Shown piece after piece: positions 34,181 through 43,130 of a stretch of 64,000 nucleotides of DNA. Origin of the DNA: Planctomycetales bacterium (GTDB lineage: Bacteria > Planctomycetota > Planctomycetia > Planctomycetales > Planctomycetaceae); NCBI GenBank assembly GCA_026400835.1, contig JAPLOA010000086.1, positions 1 through 64,000 of the forward strand. The letters run 5' to 3'. Numbering within the stretch: position 1 is the stretch's first letter; each line of letters opens with the position of its first letter. The notes under the pieces were generated by a model. That model was not told the DNA's origin. It searched no databases and saw only the letters and a program-made list of their open reading frames with translations. The translations under genes were made by a program, and so were the position numbers.

Positions 34181-35689
34181 TTACGCACCGGCCATGATTG
34201 TCGCGATCAGGCGTTCGCGAACCTGTTTTGGATCCGCTCCGCCGACTTGTTTCATGATCATGCCGATCAATGGACCAATCGCGTTCTGCTTGCCAGCTCG
34301 GAAATCGCTGGCCGCTTCGGGCTTTGATGCGAGGGCCGCCGCAATTGCGGTGTCCATGGCCCCGGTGTCGCGAACAATCTCCAGTTTGCGTTCTGTAATC
34401 AGGCGATCCACATCGGCTGGTGCGATGGCCTTTTCTTCGGCTGCATCAGATCTCAATGCTGCGTAAACTTCGCGAGCACTCTTCGTGGTGATGCGTTCGG
34501 TCTGAATGCACTTCAGCAGCGTGCCCAGAATCTCGGCCGTAACCGCGAATTCCTCGATCGTTACCCCGTCGGCGTTCAGATCTCGCAGGATGTCCTGAGT
34601 CACCCAGTTGGCGGCTAGTTTTCCGTCGCCGCACAGTTGACTGACCTTTTCAAACCATGCTGTCAGTGCCGGGCCTTGTGACAGGAGAACATTGGTGTCG
34701 TAATCCGTAAGTCCCAACACAGAACGAAAGCGTTCGCGACGAACTGCCGGTGTCTCTGGTAATGATCGACGAATCTCTTCGATCTGCTCAACAGTGGTCG
34801 TTACCGGCAAAAGGTCCGGATCAGGGAAGTAGCGATAGTCCGAAGATTCTTCTTTCTCACGCTGACCAAATGTTTCATTGCGGTCAGCATCCCAGCCGCG
34901 AGTCTGCTTCGGGACTTCGCCAATCTTCTGTCCGGTCTTCAGCCATTGTTTCCACTGACGGCGAGTTTCATACTCGACGGCCAGTTCCACATTGCGGAAG
35001 CTGTTCATGTTCTTGAGCTCAACGATCGGAGTCGCCGTACGAGTGCCATCCGCATTGTGCACATGGAGATTTACATTCGCATCGCAACGCAGGCTGCCTT
35101 CCTGCATGTTGCAGTCGGAGACGCCAATAAACAGCAACAGTGATCGCAGATCTTCAAGATATCGCCTGGCCTCCGAAGCTGTACGTAAGTCCGGTTCGCT
35201 GACGATTTCCAGCAATGGCGTGCCGGTACGATTCAGGTCAACTCGACTATCCGCCCCGCGACCGGATTCGTCATGAACATTCTTGCCGGCATCTTCTTCC
35301 AGATGCGCACGAGTGATCCGAATGCGGCGAGGCGGCTCGGCCGGATCGTCAGCCGCGATCTCCAGCCAGCCTTTGGAACTGAACGGCAGATCGTACTGAC
35401 TGATCTGATACGCTTTGGGCAGGTCGGGATAATAGTATTGTTTGCGATCCCAGCGGGTGTACCGAGCGATCTCGCAATTCAGCGCGAGAGCTGTCTGGAC
35501 AGACAAATCAAAAGCCTTGCGATTCATCACAGGCAATGACCCCGGCAGTCCCAGACAGACCGGACATGTCTGAGTATTGGGGTCATCGGGCCGGAACGCC
35601 GTGGAGCATCCGCAGAACAGCTTGGATTCGGTACGAAGCTGGACGTGAACCTCAAGTCCAATAACAACGGTGTATTCAGGGGTGGCCAT
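34181..35689 (-). CDS. gatB: Aspartyl/glutamyl-tRNA amidotransferase subunit B
   Basis: GatB transfers ammonia to misacylated Glu-tRNA(Gln) or Asp-tRNA(Asn) in the GatCAB complex, needed when GlnRS or AsnRS is missing. The N-terminus has [20 protein letters not shown], followed by zinc-type CGCS and CPVCLG cysteines and [19 protein letters not shown], all diagnostic. The kinase-like catalytic core runs to about residue 290. A middle helical domain follows, then the C-terminal YqeY/tail domain, ending [19 protein letters not shown]. Length 502 is close to the usual 475-500. gatA and gatC are not in the window. It is monocistronic and convergent with DUF1501. Confidence 0.97.
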   Translation of the reverse strand: MATPEYTVVIGLEVHVQLRTESKLFCGCSTAFRPDDPNTQTCPVCLGLPGSLPVMNRKAFDLSVQTALALNCEIARYTRWDRKQYYYPDLPKAYQISQYDLPFSSKGWLEIAADDPAEPPRRIRITRAHLEEDAGKNVHDESGRGADSRVDLNRTGTPLLEIVSEPDLRTASEARRYLEDLRSLLLFIGVSDCNMQEGSLRCDANVNLHVHNADGTRTATPIVELKNMNSFRNVELAVEYETRRQWKQWLKTGQKIGEVPKQTRGWDADRNETFGQREKEESSDYRYFPDPDLLPVTTTVEQIEEIRRSLPETPAVRRERFRSVLGLTDYDTNVLLSQGPALTAWFEKVSQLCGDGKLAANWVTQDILRDLNADGVTIEEFAVTAEILGTLLKCIQTERITTKSAREVYAALRSDAAEEKAIAPADVDRLITERKLEIVRDTGAMDTAIAAALASKPEAASDFRAGKQNAIGPLIGMIMKQVGGADPKQVRERLIATIMAGA

Positions 35690-35823
35690 AGTGACAGATC
35701 AGATTGCCTGGGCTGGTAAAGTTTCGTTTACGGGAAGTGTAATGCTGGCCGGACTTTTGTCACAATCTTATGACACCCGCAAACCGAGTGTTTTCGTCTA
35801 CTTCCCTTTGTTGAAGCCTATTT

Positions 35824-35852
35824 CGTTTAACGGGAAGCCGCAGGCGTCGGTG
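35824..35852. repeat. Half copy of the ttaacggcaagccg repeat
   Basis: cgtttaacgggaagccgcag matches the left arm of the family at 34081; no right arm is seen close by. Confidence 0.5.
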
Positions 35853-35906
35853 TCGCGTCTCACCTCTGACACTGGCTTGCTGCTGAATTAAGTGTTGAGC
35901 GGCCTC

Positions 35907-35969
35907 GGTTAACGGCGAGCCGCATGCGTAGGCGAATTCGGGCACCGAAGCCTCCGGCTTGCCGTTAAA
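35907..35969. repeat. REP-like stem-loop, ttaacggcaagccg family
   Basis: ggttaacggcgagccgcatg on the left and ctccggcttgccgttaaaa on the right form an imperfect hairpin. It overlaps the 5' end of the open frame preceding the amidohydrolase and argues against the most upstream start (TTG at 35959). Confidence 0.7.
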
Positions 35970-36039
35970 AGATCACACCAAAATCCAGCTTGCGACCTTC
36001 GTTCAAGACAAATGCTTTCTGCCTTCCGGAGATCTGTCG

Positions 36040-37803
36040 ATGAGTTTCAAAACGAGAATTCGATCAGGCAACATGGCTATCTGGAATGTCTGTGGATTAA
36101 TGGTGCTGGCTTTGTCCGGCGGAGCCAGTTTTGCAAACGATTTCCCCGATGTGATTCTGCACGACGCAAAAATTGTGACGGTCAACTCAGGCTTTGAGAT
36201 TGCTCAGGCGATTGCTCTGAAAGGTGAGCGAATTCAGGCCGTTGGCAGCAAAGATGACATTCTGAAACTTGCGGGCCCGGATACAAAACAGATTTCGCTG
36301 GGCGGAAAGACAGTGCTGCCCGGGCTGATCGATTCGCATGTTCACGCGACCGGTGCAGCCGTCTATGAATTTGACCATGAGATCCCGCCGCTGGAAACAA
36401 TTGATGACGTGCTGAAGTATGTTCAGAAGCGAGCAGAGATTCTGGAAGACGGCCAATGGATCATCATGAACCAGGTCTTTATCACTCGACTTCGAGACCA
36501 GCGGTTTCCTAATCGCCACGAACTGGATTCCGTCGCACCGAACAATCCGGTTTACTTTCGAACCGGGCCTGACGCGGCTTTGAATTCCATGGCTCTGACG
36601 CTGAACGGCATCGATAAGGATTTCAAGATCACGGACGGCTTGCCGGGAAAGATCGAGATAGATCCTGCCACAGGCGAGCCAACCGGAGTCATAAGAGCGG
36701 CCGGTCGATTCATCAAAACGGAGTCCTCAGAGAAATCGCCGAGCCAGGAAGAACGGATGGCTCAACTGGAGAAACTTCTTCAGGACTATAACTCCGTCGG
36801 CATCACCAGCATTGTCCAACGGAGTGCGGGTGAGTCGGATGTGACGATGTTTCAGACTTTGAAGGATCAGGGCAAATTGACCTGCCGCACATTTCTTTGC
36901 TGGGGTGTGAGTCCGGACGGGGAATGGTCGAAAGTCGCGGAGCAAATCCAAAAGGCCGCTGACCATCCGGCTCATGCTTATGACAATCTACTATGGCTGC
37001 GAGGCGTCAAGGTGTTCCTGGACGGCGGCATGTTGACTGGCAGTGCGTGGATGCAAAAGCCATGGGGTGTCAGCACGATTTATTCGATCACGGATCCGGA
37101 GTATCGCGGCGTGCTGAATATTCAGCCGGATCGCATGTATGAAATCGCTAAGCACTGTCTGGAGCGAGATCTGCAAATTACCGCTCATTCCGTCGGTGAC
37201 GGTGCGGTGAAGGCGTTGGTGGAGACATATGAACGAGTCAACAACGATTTCCCGGTGCGCGACAAACGCCCGTGCATTACTCATTGTAATTTCATGAGCG
37301 AGGAATCCATCCTGAAGATGAAAGCACTGGGAATCGTCGCCGATATTCAGCCGATCTGGCTGCATCTGGATGGAAGGACACTGCTGAAACAATTCGGCGA
37401 AGAACGAACCAGTTTCTTCCAGCCGTACAAGACACTCTTTGAACAGGGCGTTGTTGTCGGAGGCGGCTCAGATCACATGCAGCGTATCGGCAGTCTGCGT
37501 TCGGTGAATCCTTACAATCCGTTTCTCGGACTCTGGACCACGCTGACTCGGCAGCCGCGCTGGAGCGATTCGCCTCTGCATCCCGAACAGATTATTACTC
37601 GCGAACAAGCCCTCAGATTTTACACAATCAATAATGCGTGGCTGACGTTTGAGGAGAAAGAAAAAGGATCGCTCGAAGCTGGCAAGCTGGCCGACCTCGT
37701 TGTCATTGATCGAGACATTCTGACATGTGCCGTGGAGGAAGTCAGAGCAATCACGGTCGAACAAACATGGCTCGGCGGCAAAGTGGTGTATGAGAAAAAG
37801 TAG
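36040..37803 (+). CDS. Secreted amidohydrolase family 3 (YtcJ-like)
   Basis: Metal-dependent hydrolase, 587 residues from the ATG at 36040, which has GGAG nine bases upstream; more upstream TTG/ATG choices run into a repeat. A signal peptide (MSFKTRIRSGNMAIWNVCGL... to ASFA) places it outside the cytoplasm. The composite beta-sandwich begins at DVILHDAKIVTVN and the metal motif is LPGLIDSHVHATG (HxH). Further metal-ligand regions appear as ITAHSVGDGAV, PCITHCNFM and VVGGGSDHMQRIG. YtcJ/NfdA-type enzymes cleave N-substituted formamides or related amides; the substrate here is unknown. Its stop codon TAG is the first part of an inverted-repeat element (37797-37947). Confidence 0.92.
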   Translation: MSFKTRIRSGNMAIWNVCGLMVLALSGGASFANDFPDVILHDAKIVTVNSGFEIAQAIALKGERIQAVGSKDDILKLAGPDTKQISLGGKTVLPGLIDSHVHATGAAVYEFDHEIPPLETIDDVLKYVQKRAEILEDGQWIIMNQVFITRLRDQRFPNRHELDSVAPNNPVYFRTGPDAALNSMALTLNGIDKDFKITDGLPGKIEIDPATGEPTGVIRAAGRFIKTESSEKSPSQEERMAQLEKLLQDYNSVGITSIVQRSAGESDVTMFQTLKDQGKLTCRTFLCWGVSPDGEWSKVAEQIQKAADHPAHAYDNLLWLRGVKVFLDGGMLTGSAWMQKPWGVSTIYSITDPEYRGVLNIQPDRMYEIAKHCLERDLQITAHSVGDGAVKALVETYERVNNDFPVRDKRPCITHCNFMSEESILKMKALGIVADIQPIWLHLDGRTLLKQFGEERTSFFQPYKTLFEQGVVVGGGSDHMQRIGSLRSVNPYNPFLGLWTTLTRQPRWSDSPLHPEQIITREQALRFYTINNAWLTFEEKEKGSLEAGKLADLVVIDRDILTCAVEEVRAITVEQTWLGGKVVYEKK

Positions 37804-37947
37804 CCGTCTCGCTCCGCCGAGACGAGCCTTGAAAGTCGCCGACGACGTTGCAGGATAAGGCATAAGGTAATCTCGCTTTGCAGCGCGGCCAACAGAATCA
37901 TGTGGACATAATAAGGCCTCGTCTCGACGGAGCGAAGCGGCTACTTT
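37797..37947. repeat. Inverted-repeat element (~151 bp) between convergent genes
   Basis: Left arm aaagtagccgtctcgctccg and continuing to 37830 pairs imperfectly with the right arm 37913-37947 (complement of cggagcgaagcggctacttt), about 31-35 bp each; the centre is about 80 bp. MITE-like in size. It supplies the stop codon of the amidohydrolase gene and lies just before the stop of the universal stress protein gene, so it may act as a two-way terminator. Confidence 0.7.
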
Positions 37948-37965
37948 GTTCGTATGTGCAGTTTG

Positions 37966-38892
37966 TCAGTGTGTCCAGAAGTCGGCGGGCAACATGGATC
38001 GAAAGCCCTCGGGCTTGATCGCCATCACGGAACAGGACAATTCCGGCAGCAGACGCTCGACGGTGCTGCCGGGCAATAGTCCGGAGACCCCTGTCTTTGA
38101 AGACGTTCCCAGCACGACGAGATCAGCGTTAACTTCCTTAACCGCATCAAGAATGCACTGGTCGGGGCTTCCGGATTTGATCAGCACTTTGACGCCAAAC
38201 GGAAGTGTTCGATAATCAGTGTTCGCCAACTGTTGCTGGACGACCGCTTCGGCCTGCAGCAGAGCCTCTGGTGTCACGGGGCCGTTGTCAACAGCGTGAA
38301 CAATATGCAGGCGAGCGTTCAAGGATTTTGCGAGTGGCACAGCTGTGACAATTACATCGGCACCAACGCTGCCACCGTCAGTGGCGGCAATGATGTCCGT
38401 GGAGTCATTGTCATCTTCACGAGGTTTCACAAGCCAGACAGTGCCTGGAGCAAGTCGCAGCAGTTTCAGCCCAGTGCTTCCAAACACAACACGGCGAACA
38501 GTGCCTTCGTCACGAGTGCCGCAGATCAACATACTATCGGGACGATTGCCGACACTGCGAATCAGTTCTTCCCACGCGCTGCCGCGCATGATCCTGATTT
38601 CAGTGCTCGAGGCAGAGGCTTCGGAAGCATACTTTCGGCACAATTCTTTCAGGACTGATTCCGCTTCGGCTCGATCGGAGGCTGCGACTCGTTCAAGTTC
38701 TTCTGGCGTCTTCAGCCAACTACCTGCCGAAGCTGGTAGCACGGTCACGAGCGTCAGTGGTAACCGTGATGAACCCGCCGCCTGAAAGGCATGCAGCACA
38801 GCCATCCGACTGGGGCCGCAGAGATTCTCCGCTTTCCACGGCCGACTCTTCGGCATCTCAACGCCCACAACGATCCGGCGAGAAAATGACAT
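37966..38892 (-). CDS. Tandem universal stress protein (two USP domains)
   Basis: 308 residues with two USP (PF00582-type) repeats. Domain one: MSFSRRIVVGVEMPKSRPW ... GTRDEGTVRRVVFGSTGLKLLR; domain two: IIAATDGGSVGADVIVTAV ... VVLGTSSKTGVSGLLPGSTVER, the latter with the ATP-binding GxxG(9)GS-like loop. Probably an adenine-nucleotide-binding stress-response protein, cytoplasmic. The open frame extends 68 codons upstream to 39096, but that extension is the reverse-frame translation of a dispersed repeat (peptide NPSLTLRV), so the ATG at 38892 is the true start. The repeat therefore occupies its promoter region. Confidence 0.9.
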   Translation of the reverse strand: MSFSRRIVVGVEMPKSRPWKAENLCGPSRMAVLHAFQAAGSSRLPLTLVTVLPASAGSWLKTPEELERVAASDRAEAESVLKELCRKYASEASASSTEIRIMRGSAWEELIRSVGNRPDSMLICGTRDEGTVRRVVFGSTGLKLLRLAPGTVWLVKPREDDNDSTDIIAATDGGSVGADVIVTAVPLAKSLNARLHIVHAVDNGPVTPEALLQAEAVVQQQLANTDYRTLPFGVKVLIKSGSPDQCILDAVKEVNADLVVLGTSSKTGVSGLLPGSTVERLLPELSCSVMAIKPEGFRSMLPADFWTH

Positions 38893-38904
38893 CTGCGTTT
38901 CCTG

Positions 38905-39190
38905 CTGAGGAACAGTCCCGAAATCCTGACCTGATGCGTAAGTTTTGAAGTTGCGAGTTTCGACGCTTTGGTTTGTGCAGCCTGCAAAAGCATTGGGAAT
39001 TATCACAACCCGAAGCGTCAGCGAGGGATTTACAGAAACACTGCGTAAAACGCAAAAACACAATCCCTCGCTCACGCAGCGGGTTGGGATGGGCACAAAT
39101 GCGCAACTTCAAAATGCGTAAGCGAGGGATCAGAGTCCTGTTGAAAAATCCCTGACTGACGTTTCGGGTTGTGAACTCCAGCCTCAGTAA
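38905..39190. repeat. Dispersed palindromic repeat block (copy 2)
   Basis: Contains aacccgaagcgtcagcgagg, aatccctcgctcacgcagcg, gcgcaacttcaaaatgcg and a final ctgactgacgtttcgggtt, in the same order as copies at 13.3 and 55.6 kb. Its left side carries gaggaacagtcccgaaat, like the terminal repeat of the 51901-52050 element. Lies upstream of the universal stress gene. Confidence 0.75.
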
Positions 39191-39228
39191 AAACCGGATA
39201 TCATTTCCCGACTATTCCCTGGCAGAAT

Positions 39229-40461
39229 CTACAACTCCGCCAGCGGTCCAACTCCGACGGTTGTCGACATCGCCAGTGGATATTGATCCAACACTTTCCT
39301 GATCTCATCGAGAGTCACAGAGCGCACGGACTTCAGGTCATCGGAGATGGATCGATAATCCTGCCGATACATCCAGTTACCACCAAGAGACGAAAGCCTC
39401 CCCATCGGTCGCTCGCCTCGCAGCACGACTCGCGAAGCCACTTTATTGCGAGCCTGCTCCAGTTCATCGGCTGTGATGCCGTTGGCATTCACGTCTGCAA
39501 AGACCTTGTGGAAGCGTTCGAGATTCTCGGCAACCTGTTCGGGCGAACAACTCAGATAGCTCATCCACGACCCTGCTCCGTCGTATTCGCTGTAGCTCAG
39601 GTCGGCCGCTTCGGCATGACCGGGATCGACCAGTTCCCAGAACAGGCGGCTTCCGGAATCATCGCCGATGACCACGGACAGCAGTTCGGCTGCGAACCGC
39701 AGTTCGTCGCGCGAATCCGGGCCAACTCCCATCTCCATGATATGCTGCTGCAAACTGCTCTCGCGGACGATCAGACGACTATTCCTTTGAGCCTTCACGG
39801 GCGGCAGCAGTCTCGAAGGCTGTCCCTGCGGAATTCGGCTGCAATACTTTTCAGCCAGAGCCACAGCATCCTCGAAGCGACAATTGCCCGCGATCGCCAG
39901 CGTGATATTGCCGGTGTGATAGCGACTGCGATGATAAGCCTGCATCTGATCGGCCGTCAGTGCAGTGATACTGGCTTGACTGCCCAGAATGCTCTGGCCC
40001 AGTGGATGCCCGGCGAAGTGAGTCGCCATGATGTGATCATAACATGTGAACGAAGGTTGATCTTCGTACATGCTGATCTCTTCCAGAATGACGTTCTTCT
40101 CCATGTCAAAGTCTTCACGACGCAAAGATGGCTGCATCAGCGAAGACAGCAGGTCCAAAGCACGCTCCAGATACTCCGGTAGCACTGCCGCGTAGTACAT
40201 CGTGACTTCTTCACTGGTCGATGCGTTGTACTTGGCACCGATTTCGTCAAACACGCGATTGATGTCGTCGGCCGAGAACTTGTCGTCGCCCTTGAATGCC
40301 ATATGCTCCAGAAAATGGCTGACTCCGGAAACCTCACTGGTTTCGTCTCGCGATCCAGTGCGAACGAAGAATCCTGCCGCCACACTGTATACGGCCGAGT
40401 TGGTTTCCGCGATCAATGTCAGACCGTTGGACAATGTGCACTGCTGAAACTTCATATTCAA
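39229..40461 (-). CDS. M16 zinc protease, catalytic subunit
   Basis: Pitrilysin/insulinase-family (M16) peptidase of the processing-peptidase size class, 410 residues. The inverted zinc motif HFLEH is at residues 49-53 (SGVSHFLEHMAFKG) with the distal glutamate near E128 (EKNVILEEI). The C-terminal half is the usual inactive M16 repeat (IVRESSLQQHIMEMG, DDSGSRLFWELVD). No signal peptide. It is 72 bases downstream of a second M16 gene that lacks the zinc motif; the pair probably makes an active/inactive heterodimer, as in mitochondrial MPP and some bacterial pairs. Substrate unknown. Confidence 0.94.
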   Translation of the reverse strand: MNMKFQQCTLSNGLTLIAETNSAVYSVAAGFFVRTGSRDETSEVSGVSHFLEHMAFKGDDKFSADDINRVFDEIGAKYNASTSEEVTMYYAAVLPEYLERALDLLSSLMQPSLRREDFDMEKNVILEEISMYEDQPSFTCYDHIMATHFAGHPLGQSILGSQASITALTADQMQAYHRSRYHTGNITLAIAGNCRFEDAVALAEKYCSRIPQGQPSRLLPPVKAQRNSRLIVRESSLQQHIMEMGVGPDSRDELRFAAELLSVVIGDDSGSRLFWELVDPGHAEAADLSYSEYDGAGSWMSYLSCSPEQVAENLERFHKVFADVNANGITADELEQARNKVASRVVLRGERPMGRLSSLGGNWMYRQDYRSISDDLKSVRSVTLDEIRKVLDQYPLAMSTTVGVGPLAEL

Positions 40462-40501
40462 TTGCGGCTTCTGTTGAATCGATCAAAGAGCTTTTAAAAA
40501 T

Positions 40502-40522
40502 TGCAGGTTGGACATTCCTGTC
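40502..40522. repeat. Short palindromic repeat (ggacattcctgtcc family)
   Basis: ggttggacattcctgtccga, second copy of the hairpin at 32412-32440. It sits in the 72-base gap between the two M16 genes and may stabilise or attenuate their shared transcript. Confidence 0.55.
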
Positions 40523-40533
40523 CGATTTGAGTT

Positions 40534-41781
40534 CTACAGTGACGTCACACAAGCGGGATCAAGACCCTGTGGCCCCAGCGTCACCAGAACCATTGATTTT
40601 GGAGTATATTCCACAGCAAACTCCCGAACCTGCTCCGTCGTCAGAGCATTAATTCGAGCATTAATTTCATCCAGCGTGACGACTCGATTCAAATGATAAA
40701 TATCTCTGGCCAATGAGGAAGCTCGCGACGTCGTGGATTCCTGCTGCATAATGAGAGAACTCTTGGCTCGTGCCTTACATCGCTGCAGCTCATCGTCCGT
40801 GATTCCTTCGTGCAGACGCAGGATTTCGGCTACTGTCACGTCCAGCGTTTCCTGAGCACGTTCCGGGGTTGTACCAGCATACGCGAAGACGCGTCCTTCA
40901 TCCCGCAGAGTGCTGAGCGACGCAGAGATCGCGTAACACAACCCTCGTTTTTCACGCACTTCCGTGAACAGGCGAGAACTCATACCGCCACTGAGAAGGC
41001 TGATGGCCGCCCAGGCTTCATAATAGCGTTCGTGACAATAAGGGATCGTCTCCCACGCGAGACCAATATGCGTTTGAGCAGAGTCGTGTTCGATATGGAA
41101 CGGCGACTGCGGAAGTTTACCTCGCTCGGGTTCCGAAGACGGGCACGATTTCCATGATCCAAACACGGCTTCCACTGCGTCCCGAATCTGGCCAGGATCG
41201 ATGTTGCCGGCGATCCCCAGAATGGCTTCATCCGGAGCCATGTTCCGGGCATAGTGATTGCGGATATCTTCGATGGAGATATTCTCCAGATGATCCAGTT
41301 CGCCCTCCGCCGCACTGCCCCATGGAGCCGCATAGCTGTATTCTCGCAGCATTTTCCCAAGGCGTTGTCGAGGCTCATCTTCCATCGACATCAAACTTTG
41401 TTCCACCAGATCCCGAGCTGGTTCAAAGTCGTCCTCAGCCAGATGCGGCTGAGTCACCATGCGACCAATATACGGCAGTGCATCGCATAGTCGATCAGCC
41501 GTTGTGGCTCCGGTAAAATTGATGTGAGCACTTCCCACATGCACCCCGCGCTGGAGACCCAGATTGTCCATCGAAGCGCAAAGTTCGCGCGCCGACAGGC
41601 CGCCGGCCCCGCGAGCAAACATTTCCGTCAGGATCGCGGCGGTTCCGCACTTTTTCTCCGGGTCACGCACTCCACCCGATGGGACAAGCAAAGTCATGGC
41701 TGCGGACTGCACGTCCTGCATCTGTTCGACGATTACCAGCAGGCCATTCGCCAGACGAAAACTGTTAATAGGTTGCGACAT
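40534..41781 (-). CDS. M16 peptidase-like protein without the zinc motif
   Basis: 415 residues of the M16 fold. Where catalytic members have HxxEH, this protein reads GTAAILTEMFARGAGG, with no histidine, so it is presumed non-catalytic. The rest is well conserved: RLANGLLVIVEQMQDVQS, LLVPSGGVRDP, and in the second half HIGLAWETIPYCHERYY, LLSGGMSSRLFTEVREKRGL (shown here at 20), CYAISASLSTLRDEGRVFAY. Likely forms the substrate-binding partner of the catalytic subunit encoded directly downstream on the same strand. It is the first gene of the pair, ATG at 41781. Confidence 0.93.
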   Translation of the reverse strand: MSQPINSFRLANGLLVIVEQMQDVQSAAMTLLVPSGGVRDPEKKCGTAAILTEMFARGAGGLSARELCASMDNLGLQRGVHVGSAHINFTGATTADRLCDALPYIGRMVTQPHLAEDDFEPARDLVEQSLMSMEDEPRQRLGKMLREYSYAAPWGSAAEGELDHLENISIEDIRNHYARNMAPDEAILGIAGNIDPGQIRDAVEAVFGSWKSCPSSEPERGKLPQSPFHIEHDSAQTHIGLAWETIPYCHERYYEAWAAISLLSGGMSSRLFTEVREKRGLCYAISASLSTLRDEGRVFAYAGTTPERAQETLDVTVAEILRLHEGITDDELQRCKARAKSSLIMQQESTTSRASSLARDIYHLNRVVTLDEINARINALTTEQVREFAVEYTPKSMVLVTLGPQGLDPACVTSL

Positions 41782-41860
41782 CGAGTGCGTAAAACTTGAA
41801 AGAGTTAATCAGGGACCAGAAGAACACGAGACGACCGAGGCACAATCATGATGCCTGTTC

Positions 41861-41925
41861 GCTTAACGGCAACCCGCAGGCGACTGCTGCGATTCTCACC
41901 GACGCCTTCGGCTTGCCGTTAAACG
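41861..41925. repeat. REP-like stem-loop, ttaacggcaagccg family
   Basis: gcttaacggcaacccgcagg on the left and cttcggcttgccgttaaacg on the right, inverted. Lies between two minus-strand genes (DUF3500 gene ahead of M16), just beyond the stop of the former. Confidence 0.7.
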
Positions 41926-41954
41926 TTTGATCCAACTGGCCCCACCTGTGCCAA

Positions 41955-42986
41955 TCACTTAGCCACTGGCAGATTGAAGTCTCCACCAACGTTTCGCCAT
42001 ATCGCGTGAACATGGTTGGCTTCGTTCTGAGTATTGTTGTACTCAACGATAAACGTCGCCCCCTGAATCACATAGTGGTGTCGCTTATTGACTTCTGATT
42101 CTCCCCACCAGGCCATACGGATGTTGTCCATGCCGGATTTGTCAATCGCCTTCATGCGGTCGCGAACAACCTGAACAGGCATGGCTGAGAGATATTCGCC
42201 CAACAGATCCCGCAGCATCTTCTGCTGGTCAGGAGACATCTCACCGTAACTCAGCCCGACAGCTGCTTCGACAACGGCCTGAGGAGCCCCGGCGCCGCGA
42301 ATATCGTCCGGAGCTGTTTCGGAGATCCACATTTTCTTCTTTTGCTCGTCGTTACATGACTTCAAAATTTGTCGTGCGATATCTTCGCGACCAGACAGAA
42401 TTCGCAGCTGTCGGCCTGGACCTGCGTCAATCAAAGCAGGATTCGCACCGAACATCTCCGGCGTGCTGCTGACAACGACACCATCCTGAATACTGAAGTT
42501 CAAAGACAAATGGTGACCTTCAAATCGCCATCCCCACAGCCCTGTCGGCCCAGGAGTCCCGAAGATCGTAATGTGGTACTTGTGAGGATGTCGGCGATTG
42601 CGGCGGTAGTCTTCCTCACCGGCTTCGAACAGATAAAGCACTTCCTCGAGACTGCGAACCTGCAGAACCCTGGCATGTCCCGCGGCAGACAGTCCGACTT
42701 TGACAAGATCTTCGGCCACCTTCTTTGGTTCGCCGTTCAGGTCCCACAACACGATGCCGTTACGGTCCTTTGGAATGAAGTGCCAGTTGACTCGTTCGGG
42801 GTCGTCATACTTGTACATCAGCTTTTGCTTCTGATCGGCTGGCAGGACATCGATCAGCTTCTGAGCCGCCAACGCCATACTCAAGCCGGGCTTGTCGCTG
42901 CCATCGTCTGCGATGACCAGCGAAGAGTCCAATAAGACTCCCAGAGACAAAACGCTTAAGGCACAACAAAGAAACCGAGCTAACAT
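41955..42986 (-). CDS. DUF3500 family secreted protein
   Basis: 343 residues from the ATG at 42986 (MLARFLCCALSVLSLGVLLD), which begins a signal peptide; the frame runs 48 codons further upstream without support. Recognised by the DUF3500 core: GWRFEGHHLSLNFSI, the segment SSTPEMFGANPAL, and the end YVIQGATFIVEYNNTQNEAN, followed by HVHAIWRN. The function of the family is not established. Expected in periplasm or outside. Stands between the HIT gene and the M16 pair, all on the minus strand, spaced by more than 100 bases, so probably separate units. Confidence 0.9.
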   Translation of the reverse strand: MLARFLCCALSVLSLGVLLDSSLVIADDGSDKPGLSMALAAQKLIDVLPADQKQKLMYKYDDPERVNWHFIPKDRNGIVLWDLNGEPKKVAEDLVKVGLSAAGHARVLQVRSLEEVLYLFEAGEEDYRRNRRHPHKYHITIFGTPGPTGLWGWRFEGHHLSLNFSIQDGVVVSSTPEMFGANPALIDAGPGRQLRILSGREDIARQILKSCNDEQKKKMWISETAPDDIRGAGAPQAVVEAAVGLSYGEMSPDQQKMLRDLLGEYLSAMPVQVVRDRMKAIDKSGMDNIRMAWWGESEVNKRHHYVIQGATFIVEYNNTQNEANHVHAIWRNVGGDFNLPVAK

Positions 42987-43130
42987 GGGCAGGATTCCGT
43001 GGGGGGAAGGTTGAAGAGGGAGATGAGGATTAAGAACTGAGTCGGACTGGCCGTCAAACACAGTGTGGAAATTCAATAGTCCGGGGATTCCGTCGTTTTT
43101 TGATCTGTTTCGCGCAGGGGATGGTGTCAA

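Noticed and set aside
38893-39096. N-terminal extension of the universal stress protein
   Set aside because: Made of repeat translation; the USP domain begins exactly at the downstream ATG.
39283-40182. 299-residue plus-strand open frame
   Set aside because: Antisense to the M16 catalytic subunit; no recognisable features.
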